From positions 42,835,732-42,899,731 of the forward strand of contig OX940862.1 in NCBI GenBank assembly GCA_954871525.1: a DNA stretch of 64,000 bases, written 5' to 3'. This stretch comes from Parietaria judaica. Taxonomy: Eukaryota; Streptophyta; Magnoliopsida; Rosales; Urticaceae. Positions within the stretch are counted from its first letter, which is position 1. The number at the start of each line of letters is the position of its first letter. Below the pieces are notes generated by a model. That model did no database searches and was not told the DNA's origin. It saw only the letters and a list, made by a program, of their open reading frames with translations. Shown in pieces: positions 43,154-53,977 of the stretch. Both the position numbers and the translations under genes were made by a program.

Positions 43154-43801
43154 CAAGTTTATTTTGTTAAGTACATTGCGGCTTTTTTTGGTTTGGAGTC
43201 CAACCTGGGCGTTGTATTTCTCTTATGTTTGGATTTCCACCTCGTTTATTCGAGGTGTACTTTTGCAGTATGTAGTCCAATTGTTTTTCCTTTTGTTGGG
43301 CCTCTGTTGTCGTAAATAACACTTTAGGTTTCCTTTGCTACTTATGTGTTTACTTCGTTTGATCTTGTTGCGCCTCGTATGATCACCGTGCTTCGACTCT
43401 ACTTTGTTTTATCCTTGCTTTCGTTGGCCGACTGTACCGAACAAGCCGTTTTCCTCAGGTAATGTTCTCTCTCTAGGTTATTTTTAGGTTAAGCTATCCT
43501 TAGATTGAGATCAAATTTTGCCTCGGGAAATCAAATTTCTAATTCGAGGAAGATGGCTTTGTCACTTTGGCAAGGTATTTATGAAGTGAAGATTTTCCGT
43601 ATATGTCGTTGCGCGGTGAGAGCTTTAAGAAAACGAAGTCGTCGATGAGAGCATAGGTGCTGATCCTATGATCCAACCCCCCCTATTTTACTTTGGTAAA
43701 AGGGGAAACTGTGACGAAGTGAACACTGGTTTCCGAGATTATCATTTACATGACCTGGGTTTTTTAGGGAAAAAATAGGATTGGAGGCTGTGCCTTTGTC
43801 G
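43154..43801. other. Gap between converging genes, element D
   Basis: No gene or tandem repeat recognised; aligns with C 35,323-35,970 in reverse, for example CACCTCGTTTATTCGAGGTG and the TTTTGTTGGGCC stretch. Confidence 0.5.
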
Positions 43802-43847
43802 GGCTGCCTTCGTAACCATGTTTACTGGGATCAAGGCACTGCGTAGT
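43802..43847 (-). other. Conserved pol-end hairpin, element D
   Basis: Minus strand reads ACTACGCAGTGCCTTGATCCC and TTACGAAGGCAGCC; pairing is weaker than in A but the sequence is clearly the same motif. Confidence 0.55.
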
Positions 43848-43879
43848 TTCGCGGGGTACCTCCTTTAAAGTTTAATACC

Positions 43880-45050
43880 TTTTGAGGTCTTGGGTGTTCC
43901 AACTTTGGTGGACTTTCAACTCTTCCGAATTCATTAGTTTCTATACTCCGGGTTTAACTATTTTGGACACTTTGTAGGTTCTTTTCCAGTTTATCCCAAG
44001 TTTTCTAGAGTTCGGTTCCGCTGTATTTTAAAATACATTTTGTAGTAATAAGTCTCTTACTTCGAAAGAGCGTGGTCGGACTCTCGTGTTGTAGTATCTC
44101 GTGATTACCCCTTGGTAAATTTTTATTCTACGCAATGTGGGATCCCTGCGTTCTTCAATGTAGTCGTGCTCATCGAGTCACATTTCGTCATTTTCTTCCG
44201 GTTTTTCTTAGCAGTATTCTCGTCGCAAGCTCAAAGATTCTGCTTCTTCCGGGACCATTGCTTCTATTCCGTGGACCAGCGCAAAAGGTGTTTTGCCGGT
44301 TGCTCTCGGAGGTGTGGTGGGGTATGCCCATAATACTCTAAGGAGCTCCTCTGGCCACCTTCCATTCTTTGCGTCAAGTTTTTTTGATCTCGTAGGTTAT
44401 CATTCTAATTTCCACCACAGAATGGTTATTCCCTTGGGGATACCTTGTTGACGAGGTGTTTAAGGATATTTCTAGCTTGCACATAAGTTTCTGAATCTGT
44501 TAAAGATGAATTGCGGGCTATAGCTGCTATGATCTCCCTAGGGAGACAAAATCTACAGACGCTGTCTTTCCATACGAATTTTTTCACGTCGATGTCTTTG
44601 ATGATGGCATAAACTTTTGCTTCCAGTTAGTGAAGTAGTCGGTTGCAATCAAGAGGATCCTAGTTAAGCGTTTGGCAGCTGGCATGGGTCCCACGATGTC
44701 CATTGATCGCTTCATGAATGGGTAGGGATTCGTGACGGGTGAGAGCTTTAGATGGTAGCTTGATTGTGGGGGCGTGCTTTTGGTATTCATCGCATTTTCT
44801 AATGTATTTCTCGCTATCATCTATCATCGTTGGCCAGAAAATACTTTGGCGCTTCACTTTGTTTGCTAGTGATCTACCTTCGGATTTATTTCCACACGTT
44901 CCTTCGTGTATCTCGCAAAGTACATTCGCTGCTTTTTCTTTTCTAGGGTATTTCAGGTATGGTCCTCTGAAGCTCCGTTTGTATAGTGACTCCTCGATCA
45001 TGCAGAATATCGACATTTTAGCTATGATTTTTCTAGCTTTTTGACGATCC
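43880..45050 (-). pseudogene. Integrase of element D
   Basis: Read leftward: zinc region (CGNKSEGRSLANKVKRQ, CDEYQKHAP), core with MDIVGPMPAAKRL near 44,700, then decayed core, where the second catalytic Asp motif ADNGP is replaced (REIIAAIARN near 44,530), and the C-terminal part to about 43,880. Frameshifts throughout. Confidence 0.8.
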
Positions 45051-45640
45051 TTTCCCCATTTTGGATGTATTTAATCAGCGGCCTTCTCCAGTCGTCATCT
45101 TGGACTTTATCACGTTTATGCTGAGATCGATGCTTGGTCCATCTATGGATTCTACCGGGATGACTCTTTTCACCTCGGGATCCGAGGTGGATGGTACCCT
45201 GCTAGGGCGTCGGCTTCAGCATTTTTGCTTTGCGGGATTTGGTCGACCTCAACTCGCTGAATGAACCTATTAAACTTTGGACGACTTTTAGATAAGCGTT
45301 AATTCTCGGATCTTTTTCCTCGTATTCCCCGGCTATTTGGCTCTTCTTAGTTTTGAGTCGGACTGAGATTTTACTCGTGATACCCTGACGGATCTGGCTA
45401 GTTTTAAGCCGTCTATGAGCGCTTCGTATTCAGCCTCGTTATTTGAAGCATTGAATTTTAAGTGAAACGATTGTTCTATTACCTCACTAATTGGTGATAC
45501 GAGGTGGATTCCTTGTCCCGATCCTTCTTGGTTCGATGATCCGTCCATTTTTAGGATCCATATTTTGTCCAACGTTCTTCCCTCGGGCTGATCCGCCGCT
45601 AGCTCTACTAGGAAGTCGGCGACGACTTATGATTTGGCAC
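45051..45640 (-). pseudogene. Second RNase H and linker of element D
   Basis: LKMDGSSNQEGSGQGIHLVS at 45,550, NNEAEYEALIDGLKLAR at 45,430 and SDSKL at 45,350 give the archaeal-type RNase H with its first acidic residues intact. The tail after 45,333 is out of frame. Confidence 0.8.
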
Positions 45641-46918
45641 ATTTCCTTACCTTGTATTCCACGCCGAACTCGCTTATTTCAACAACCACTGTGTTAGCTT
45701 TCCGGACTGATTTGGACTGTGAAATATGGTTCTTAGTTGCCTATAGGGTCATTACCACGATCGTGTGAGCTTGGAAGTAGGATCTGAGCTTCCTTGCTGA
45801 CGTTATAAGTGCCAGCGCAAGCTTTTCTATTGCGAGGTACCGCGTCTCGGCATATTCTAGAGATTTTCTCGTGTAGAAGATCACTTTCTGATCACCTCGG
45901 TTTTCTTGCACGAGGACGCTACTGACGGCGAAGCCGGTTACCACGACGTAGATTAACAAGGGTTCGCAAGTGATCGGATTCACCAATATTAGAGGTGTGG
46001 AAAGATATCTTTTGAGATCTTGGAATGCTTTCTCACATTCCGGTGTCCATTCCAACTTGTTGTTCCCATTAAACATTTTTTAGAAAGGGAGGCACTTGTC
46101 CGTAGACCTCGATATGAATCGGTTTAAGGCGCCTATTTTCCCAGTGAGTCGTTGGACTTCCCTAATGTTCCGAGGTGATAACATATTTATCAAAGATGCG
46201 ATTTTCTCCGGGTTGGCCTCGATACCTCGTTGGGTCACTAGGTAGCCTAGGTATTCACCGGAGGATACTATGAACAAACACTTTGATGGGTTGAGTTTCA
46301 TATGATACTTTTTTAGTACCTCGAAACATTGCCCGAGATGGACGATGTGATCCCTTGTATATTTTGAATTTCCAGCATGTCATCAATATAAACCTCCATT
46401 GTTTTCATAGGTGTTCTGAGAACATTTTATTGACTAGCCATTGGTAGGTTGCTCCGGCATTCTTTAAACCGAACGACATTACCTTGTAGCAATAGATACC
46501 TCGTTCAGTTATGAAGGCCGTTTTCTCTTGATCATCGGGGTGCATTAATATTTGATTATACCCCAAAAGGGCGTCCATGAAGGAGAGTAGCTTGTGAGGG
46601 AGTAGAAAGATGTCTTTCAGAAAAGCTTTATTCAAGTCCGTGAAGTCGATGAATCTCCATTTCCCGCTCTTATTTTTTACTACAACGTTTTTTATCGAAC
46701 CAATCAGGGTGTTGGACCTCGCGAATAGATCCTGTTTGGAGGAGTCTTTGGATCTCGTGTTTACCGCTTGCACCCGTTCGGGGGCCAATTTTCTCTGTTT
46801 TTGTTTCACAGGTCGGAAACTTGGGTCTATGTGTAGTTGGTGGGAGATGATCTCAGGATCGATCCCTGAAGCACTCCTTGTTCCTTTTGAGGAATTTAAT
46901 GAGTTCTCTTCGCATTAA
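45641..46918 (-). pseudogene. Reverse transcriptase and RNase H of element D
   Basis: Blocks at 46,809-46,405 (SFMDALLGYNQILMHPDDQE, SFGLKNAGATYQ), then after a frameshift VYIDDML with intact YIDD; 46,301-46,080 (KCLFIVSSGEYLGYLVTQRG, LTGKIGALNRFISR); and 46,076-45,741 RNase H (LEWTPECEKAFQDLKRYL, FYTRKSLEYAETRYLAIEKL). Three to four frameshifts. Confidence 0.88.
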
Positions 46919-47520
46919 TCGATGGACCTGTTTGACCACTTCGAGTGCTCGCGAATTGTCTTCCGAGGTGGTTCAAACTTCGTTCACCTCGGACGGATTT
47001 AATTGCTATGCGCTGTGCTCCATGCTCTTCTTTGCGAACAGAAAGCTAGACATGTAGCATCTTATGGACATGGCTTAATCACCTTGGATTTCTTTTATTC
47101 CCTCATCATACGGGAATTGTAGGCTTTGGTGGTACGTTGATGGTATGTCTTTCATCGTGTGTAACCATGGTCTCCCAGTATGACATTGTAGGGCGACAGA
47201 CAGTCGATGACTAAGAATTAAGTGGAGAGGTTTATCCCTCCCGCTAACATGGGGAGCTTTATCTCTCTGATGGTGTTAATGGAGTAGCCGCTGATCCGGT
47301 AAGAGGAATTGATTCTCTGTCAATGTCTTCAGGTTTGAATATCATTTGACACAGTGTCGATAGTAAAATTACGTCGGCCGAGCTTCCGTTGTCGATGAGG
47401 ATCCTCTTTATGACCCAGTTGTTGACACTTAGGAACACTACTAAAGCGTCGGCGTGTTACCCGGCGAGCTGCCTCGCATCACTTTCTTTGAAAGTAATTT
47501 AAACCTCGGAACCCAGGGTC
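46919..47520 (-). pseudogene. Aspartic protease region of element D
   Basis: RILIDNGSSADVILLSTL (about 47,415-47,360) is an intact-looking protease active site, followed by PLTGS and a degraded flap region. The rest to 46,919 has stops. Confidence 0.7.
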
Positions 47521-49525
47521 GGTCGACGAGCTGCATTTACCTGGATCTTCCTCTGATGGGCTTTGATTGAGTTGATTGTTGGCTTGCAGTACCGCGATCC
47601 TCCCATTATGACATCGATGATATTTGGCTCTTTCTGGTGACTAGCGTCCTGGATCTCGCTTATTTTCTTTCCCTTATTTTTCAAAACTGGGCTTGGGACC
47701 TCGCTGCGGGGAGATTAATCTCTTCCCCTCCAGTGTTTCCTTTTCTTAGAACATGCGGGGTCGTTCCCTGCTGCTCCGTCTTCCAGGAATTTCAGCTAAA
47801 GAGCTTCGATGTTGAGATCTTTCAGTTCACCTCGTTCGAAACATTGGGCTAGTGCCATCTAGAGCTTCCTGCATGCGATGGTGGTGTGGCCGTAAACCTT
47901 GTGGAATTTTCAATATGCCTTTGGGTCCTTTCGCCATAGATCGTTCTGTTGCGAGCTTCTATACGAAGTATTTACTTCGTTTTTCTCAAACTTCATTACA
48001 TAACCTAGAGGCTTCGCGCCTCGTTTGGTGTTGCCAGTATTGTTACAACCTCGTGAGCTACCATTTCCTCTTTGTTGGTTGTAATATCGAGATGGTTTTG
48101 GTTGGAAATGTGGTTTCGGGACCGCAAGTGAAGGGTCGAATTTGGCTGCTAGAGCAGCTCGTTCTTCTTCCACTCTGATCAAATTACTTTAGCGGTGCAT
48201 CACGTCTTCGATTGACATATAACGATTCAAGCATATGTATTTCCAGAACATGGATTCGTACCATAGTCATGCGTTGAATGCGGCGATCACTGTTTCATCA
48301 CTTATCCCGATTATATGGTATAGTCAGTCTTTCAACTTGGAGATGAAGCTACGAAGTGCTTCATCCTTGGATTGCTGCAGAGCGTATAGATGTGCCAATG
48401 TCGTCTCTTTCTCCGTGAACATGGAGAAATGCTTGAGGAAATCTATCATTAGTTGGTCGAACGAGCTGATCGAGTATGGCTCCAGCTTGGAAAACCAATC
48501 TAAGGCCGTTCCTACGAGGTACTGAGTGAAGATCTGGCCTTTTCCAGCGTCCCTATGAGCTGGCCCGATTATTTTCCTGGCCATGGCGATGTGAAAGGCG
48601 CGGAGGTACGCCCTCGGTCTATCTTCTCGTTCTAGCGGAGGAAGTTCACCTTGCCTATGTCCCTGATCACCACGTCAGATACCTAAGTCGTAAAATGTGT
48701 GCACATCGACTCCCTAAACAAGGCGGTCGATTTCGGGCGCTGCCGATGTAGCCTTGTGAACCTTCGAGTTCACTGCTTTCACTTCGGTGCGGACTTCTTT
48801 AACGATATCTTTTAACTCCCTTAACCATGCTTGAAATGGTTGATCGGGATGTATGAAGAAGTCTACGTCGTCTACCCTTCTAGGGTTTTTTGGGGACGGT
48901 TTGCCCTAGTCCTCCTGATGGGATTTTCGGAGCTCCCCGAAACTCGAATGTACCTCGGTCTCGGGGGTGGTGGAGGTGGCATCATGTTTGCAGCACTCAG
49001 GACCACGTTGTGCCTAACCGGGGTACGGAAATCAAAATCTCTTTGGGTGATCTCATCTTCATTTGCGGGCGTTATTGAACAGACTTTGAGGTTTTCCCCG
49101 GGATTAGTTCCCTGGGATGTCTGTCCAGCGTTGGGCCAGCTACTGTCTCTTGCCGAGGTGGTATTGCCCATGCTCGGGGACACGGTATTTATCACCTCGT
49201 ATGAGCCGGGGGTATCTTGCGATTCTGAGAAATCAATAATTCTTCCCGATATTGGATTTCTTCGAGGTGCGGTGGAGACCTGGGATCAGATCAAGACCAT
49301 CACCTCCGTAGGGGTGCCTTCGATCCGGGATAGGTTCGAATTCAAGTCTTCCAATTTCTTCTTATAATACTTGCTCGTCTTGTTTCCCTTTTCGATCTGC
49401 TTCAGGATGGTTTCCATTGCCTTGACAGCGGGGTCTTGCGGCTAGGGAGCCGGGTTAACCTGGAGCTGGCTTGTTGGAGTTGCTCCAACAAGGTCAGATG
49501 TTTTCCGAGATCCTGCGCGTGCCAT
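47521..49525 (-). pseudogene. gag of element D
   Basis: Start ATGGCACGCGCAGGATC at 49,525. Capsid part at 48,584-48,324 (AHRDAGKGQIFTQYLVGTAL, DWFSKLEPYSISSFDQL); finger-like KFHKVYGHTTIAC near 47,900; end with VIDVIMGGSRYCKP at 47,620. Stops and shifts break it. The capsid block covers the place where X1 split C's gag, which let me confirm C's uninterrupted sequence. Confidence 0.82.
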
Positions 49526-49574
49526 TTTTGGCTTGCCAAATGGAGTGACTTAGGGTAGGAATTAATTGAATTTT

Positions 49575-49593
49575 CCCACAAACGGCGCCAAAT
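49575..49593 (-). promoter_or_regulatory. tRNA primer binding site of element D
   Basis: Minus strand TTTGGCGCCGTTTGTGGGAA follows the LTR; one base from the A and C sites. Confidence 0.8.
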
Positions 49594-50221
49594 TCTTGAT
49601 ATGAATAATCCTAACCAACTGTCACAAAGGGATTGCACTTTGATACGATGTAAAAAATGATGGGTCTCAATCTATCCGTACTGAATCCACTTCGATGAAT
49701 ATAGCTCGAGCAGGAAATCAACAAAGAATATTGATAATAAGAGAAATGGTGTTGTTATTGCTTGATCACAAGATGATTACATGGTGTATTGCTAGAAACT
49801 GTGTGTATGTAAGAATTTGTATGTTACTTGTTACAATATCAATCTATTTATAAGCTAGATTATAACGTCTATATCCTATCTTCGTGCAACGGCTATGAGA
49901 CTGAGCTATCCCCCACATGCTTTGCTCATGATGCTATAGGTAAAGGTGGCAACGTGGTAGTAGCTCGAATTGGTCAGCATAGAGGAAACGTGCCTGGTCT
50001 CGTAGGCGGCTTGGTCTTCGTGGACTGCTCTATAGGTTTGGGTGATCTGATGTTTTAGTGGGCCTTGATATCCATAGTGGGCTTTTATGGAAGTAAAGTC
50101 CACGTTGTGAATCAAGTGACTTTCCCCTTGCTATTGTTTCCAATGGTGTCTGTTCACTTGTAATAATATGTCGTTTGACATATTACTATCGTTTTTTAGG
50201 GGACTAAGTCCCATATAACCA
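49594..50221 (-). mobile_element. 5' LTR of element D
   Basis: 628 bp, from TGGTTATATGGGACTTAG (minus strand, decayed start) to ATCAAGA before the primer site. TATA box TATAAATAG at 49,845-49,854 on the minus strand. Compared with the 3' copy there are many point differences, so D is old. Confidence 0.85.
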
Positions 50222-51166
50222 ATTTTAATTATCTATATCCAATGGTTGAGATAAATCTTAAACCGATTTAATGGATCAAATTAATTCAGGATAAAATCAA
50301 ATACCCTAAAACATGGTTAAAGCCCTAATTCAATTTCATCCATATATAAAATTCGAAAATTATATATTATATATATAAATAATTAATTTCTAATCCGACA
50401 ATAAAGATTAAATCTTAAACCGATCCAACAGATATAATTAATTAACCAAATTCGAAAAACCTAAGCTTGGTCACCAAGCTAATAATTTAAAATTACATTT
50501 AGGGTTAAAATCAATTCTTTTAATCCAAGGTTGATATTAAATCCTAACCGATCAAATGAATTAAATTGATTTTAGGGTTTCTCTAAAATTCCAAAATATT
50601 TGATACTTATGCCGCAAATAAGAAAAAGGCCAAATCTTATCATTCGAATAGGAATAATTTACACAAATATATATATATAAATATATATTTATTTATCAAT
50701 AGAAATCTATTAATTATTAATTAACTATTAATAAGATATCAATAATTAAATCCAAATAATTAAATTATAGTAATATTCTTGATCTCAATATCACATATTC
50801 AAATTTCTTGGTGCCACACCATCATTTAAATTTGGGAGTAATATTGACAAAAGTTGCTAACTTGTTCGGTTTGTATCAACTATATTGGCAATGCGATTTA
50901 AATCTCGGCAATAGTAATCAAAGTTTGCTAATCAGCCTCAGAACAAAAAAAATCCAGTTAATGACTAACGGTGACACGTTGACAGACGGAGGGCATGCGT
51001 GGCACACAAGTGGGCCCTGATTGATGACGTGGACACGTATTATAATCAAGCTTTAAAACCTTAAATATGTTAAATGAACTTCAGTTAATGACCACTTATC
51101 ACTAGTAATAGAAATAAATAAATAAAATTTATTAATTAAAGTCCAAATCAATTAGTACACGCTTAT

Positions 51167-51364
51167 ATGAGCATGCTTTCTTCATTTTCAAGACCAAAAC
51201 CATCCAGCTTCTCCTTCTCCTGCTCTCTCTTTCTCAACAAAAAAACATTTGAATCAAAACCCGAACTCAGAGCTTTCTCCAGCGTAGAAATGGCTGACAG
51301 CGACCCCATGCACCTTATCCTGGGTGGCGAGACCTTGCTCCAACCTCAACCTATTTACAGTTAG
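51167..51364 (+). pseudogene. First exon-like frame of MULE fragment
   Basis: A 65-codon frame, Ser/Phe-rich at first (SSFSRPKPSSFSFSCSLFLN) and then MADSDPMHLILGGETLLQ. I do not recognise the product. A start at either ATG (51,167 or 51,290) is possible. It is placed as exon 1 only because a good 3' splice site precedes the PB1-like exon downstream. Confidence 0.35.
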
Positions 51365-51823
51365 TGTTACGATTTAGTGGGTTTCGAAAAAGAAGAAAAA
51401 AAAGAACTTGCATTTTTTTTTTCTTGAAATCTTGAAGAAAGCTTGTAACTTTATGATGTTTGAGCCTTGAAAAATGATTTTGTAACACAAATCCACTCTA
51501 AATACGTGAACTTTTGTGAAAAAGTCTTAACCTTTCTTTAAAAGTTTGTAACTTTATGCAGTTTCTCAAGTTCTTTCGTCATCGTCTTCATCATTTCATA
51601 CATATTTTGTGATATTCGTTGTTGAATCTTAGTTCTAGTTTGAGTTTCATAAACTTAAGGTTTCTGTGTTTCCTCTTGAAGGTATCTGCTTGTTTTGAGT
51701 TGAACGTTTCAATATTTATAGGTGTTTGTGGTAGATTCTTTATACATAGTAATGTTAAGGAATCTTGTTGGTTGAATTCATGTTTTTGTTGATGAATCTC
51801 ATAAAGATGGTTGAATCCAGGAC

Positions 51824-52448
51824 CAGGGACGGAGCCAGAAAACTTCGCAGGGGGGAGGGGGGGGGGAACAACAACGGTATAGAGTAAACCGCAAAAATAA
51901 TTCCGTAACAATAATATACATATAACACTTTATTGTTTAAATGTGTATATATAAATAGTTATGTATAATATCCCATGTCAATATAATAAGGACTTGTGGC
52001 ATATGAGTTATATGACAACAATTTTAATGGAAGTTTTTTTTCTTTTTTTTTTTCAAATGTGGTAGATGGATGGCAATTTTTGTAATATAAATATCATTTC
52101 AAGGAAGAAAACCAATTTTAAAAAAGTAGAACAATATTTAACTTATACATAGAAGACAACTGTAATAAAAAAAAGTTATATGGCAATAGTAGGAATCAAA
52201 CCTAGGTTGCATAATAGACAGAGACTTAAAAGTATGCTTCACGCCACGCCACTGCACTATCATGAAAGTTGTATGGCAATAGTATATGCATGGAAGTTGT
52301 AACTTTAATTATATATGGAAATATTATATGCATGGAAGTTGTTACTTTAAATATATATTTACATATATTTACTACTGTATTTATAATTACACGTTGGAAT
52401 CAAGTGGGGGCGGTTGTCCCCGCTCGGCCCACTATAGCTCATCCCCTT
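51824..52448. mobile_element. Non-autonomous hAT-like insert, 625 bp
   Basis: Left end CAGGGACGGAGCCAG; right end TAGCTCATCCCCTT, a diverged inverted copy (9 of 14). Both ends have G- or C-rich subterminal tracts (a G run at 51,851-51,866; GTCCCCGCTCGGCCC at 52,426). Flanks TCCAGGAC and ACTAGGAC agree at 6 of 8 positions as a possible duplication. No coding. It interrupts the presumed intron of the MULE gene. Confidence 0.45.
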
Positions 52449-52599
52449 ACTAGGACCACGTGTACACTTTTTTTTGTCTGTTTGCGCTTTATGATCCTTG
52501 TTTTGGATAAAGCCATATTTAATATGATTATTATTTTTTATTTATTTTATTCCTGCAATAAAGCCATATTTAATTTGCTCTACCTCAATTTTTTTGCAG

Positions 52600-53100
52600 A
52601 CGACGATTCAAGCTTTTTTACCGTCAGTGTTCACCATTGTGGTTTATGGTTTGTCAATGCTAATGGAAGGAGAGACTATGAGGCGGGAATCGTTTCATGC
52701 TTTGAATACTGTGATTGGGATTATTTCAGCACGCTGGATTTGGATCGTCTTGTTATTCTCATTGGGCAGCAGAAAAAAAGCTGGGTACTTGTGGACTTCT
52801 CTTGGCAGTATGATTAACGATGGTCAACCCCTGAGATCAGACGTTGATTTCTTGGCCTTATTTAGAGATATGGTGGATAAGAATTATCGTGATTGCCACG
52901 TCTATATAATTTGCGCAATACAATCGGTTTGTCTTGAAGAATTTGAAAAAACTGAAGTTGTCGGAGAAGAACAAGAAAATGAAGCCAAAGCATATGAAGG
53001 GGATGACTCCGAATACGCCGAATACGAGACTCCAACTAATGGCGTGACTGATTCAAATTTCATGGTGTCACACCATTATTTAAACTCATGACATGTGATT
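52600..53100 (+). pseudogene. PB1-like domain exon of a MULE transposase
   Basis: Preceded by a strong acceptor (TTTTTTTGCAG). First frame: DDDSSFFTVSVHHCGLWFVN and FEYCDWDYFSTLDLDRL, like the PB1-like domain of plant MULE proteins (FT.. HHGG, DYFD.CD). In a run of seven A's near 52,774 the frame changes; it continues as YLWTSLGSMINDGQPLRSD and DCHVYIICAI. The frame then runs through the junction into X2 and stops. The domain begins with its usual order and ends with an acidic tail, but no catalytic transposase part follows. Confidence 0.55.
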
Positions 53101-53424
53101 TGATTTCATAGTTTACCGAAACGATCACAAACTTAAATATTCTCTACATCACAAACCGTACCTCGAAACGACCTGGTTCCATGAGCAAAGTTTCCCAATA
53201 TTTAATTTCCAACAACTTGCATGTTGAAAAAAAATCCAAACTATACTTTCTTTTTTCAGTTAAATTCGGTTACCAAGATATGGTACTTTTGCCACGCTAC
53301 TGATAACACTATCTTATGTCTGACACGACTTCTGTTTTATAAATCTTGGCAAATGATTAAACATATCAAAATATTATTATCACGTACGTATCATTCGTTA
53401 CGAAGTTATCTTGGGGACCATGTC

Positions 53425-53810
53425 TGGTGATAATTAAGTCTTGACTTATCACCAACCCTTGTACAACGAGTTTCTTGTACGTGAAGCTCAAGTAAACTTG
53501 GCTTTCAAGTTTGTGTGACGGGGCTAGTTTAGTAATTTACATACTTTTCTATCCACTATATAAACACACGACAACATCTGAATTAAGTACCTCACAATTG
53601 TACTTGTATGCGTTACTTCAATCAAAGAGAGAAAACATTTCTCCATCTCTATATCCACTCAATATATATATATATATATAAGTATATACAGAGTGTGGTG
53701 TGGTTAATATATATTGAGCGTGGCATTTTTGCAAGGCCGATTGTCATTTGCCTTCTTCGACGTGTTAGTTCCGAGTGTTGTTTCGGTTCAACGATCGATT
53801 GGAACTTACA
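53425..53810 (+). mobile_element. 5' LTR of element E
   Basis: 386 bp from TGGTGATAATTAAG to GGAACTTACA. The first 31 bases contain TGGTGATAA and its exact reverse complement TTATCACCA. TATA box TATATAAA at 53,557-53,564 and a (TA)n run near 53,663-53,681. Confidence 0.8.
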
Positions 53811-53812
53811 TT

Positions 53813-53824
53813 TGGTATCAGAGC
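53813..53824 (+). promoter_or_regulatory. Initiator tRNA-Met primer binding site of element E
   Basis: TGGTATCAGAGC, the standard Ty1/copia primer site, two bases after the LTR. Confidence 0.95.
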
Positions 53825-53977
53825 GCAGTTGTGAGGTCTCGTGAAATTCTTAGTATGCTTTGTTGTTGCAGTTCTGACTGATCTTCCACATCAGAAACAA
53901 TTTCTTGAGATTTTACAGTGCGAGCTTTCTTTATGCCGAAGTATATGGAGTGATCAAGCAAATCAACCGGAGGAAAC

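Larger units (their letters stand above)
39648..50221 (-). mobile_element. Element D: Tat-type retrotransposon, reverse orientation, inside X2
   Basis: The LTR pair at 49,594-50,221 (5') and 39,648-40,092 (3', missing its last roughly 207 bp) encloses gag, pol and a plus-strand antisense gene. LTR starts (TGTTGATGTGGGACT), primer site, gag start and antisense gene resemble those of C, so C and D are related, but their LTR interiors differ. All reading frames are broken. It lies tail-to-tail with C. Confidence 0.85.
50834..53050 (+). mobile_element. Mutator-like element fragment inside X2
   Basis: It starts GGGAGTAATATTGACAAAAG, which resembles the MITE end at 1,845 (GGGATAATAGCGGCAAAAG), and carries a two-exon gene fragment with a PB1-like domain of the kind found at the N-terminus of plant MULE transposases. 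The right terminal repeat is missing. A 34-bp X2 segment is present at both edges (50,797-50,830 and 53,051-53,084; 31 of 34 identical), much longer than a normal MULE duplication. Confidence 0.55.
39205..53424 (-). mobile_element. X2: second X-family LTR copy, in three pieces
   Basis: Pieces at 39,205-39,647, 50,222-50,830 and 53,051-53,424 align in order with X1 27,820-28,400, about 28,470-29,290 and 29,265-29,650. The left end reads TGTTGGGGATCACGCC, a different subfamily from X1. Shared landmarks include GGGCTTCGCCGGCAGGAC, TACTTATGCCGCAAATA and ATATGGTACTTTTGCCACGC. D and a MULE fragment separate the pieces. The last roughly 960 bp equivalent to X1 29,650-30,612 are missing. Confidence 0.8.
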
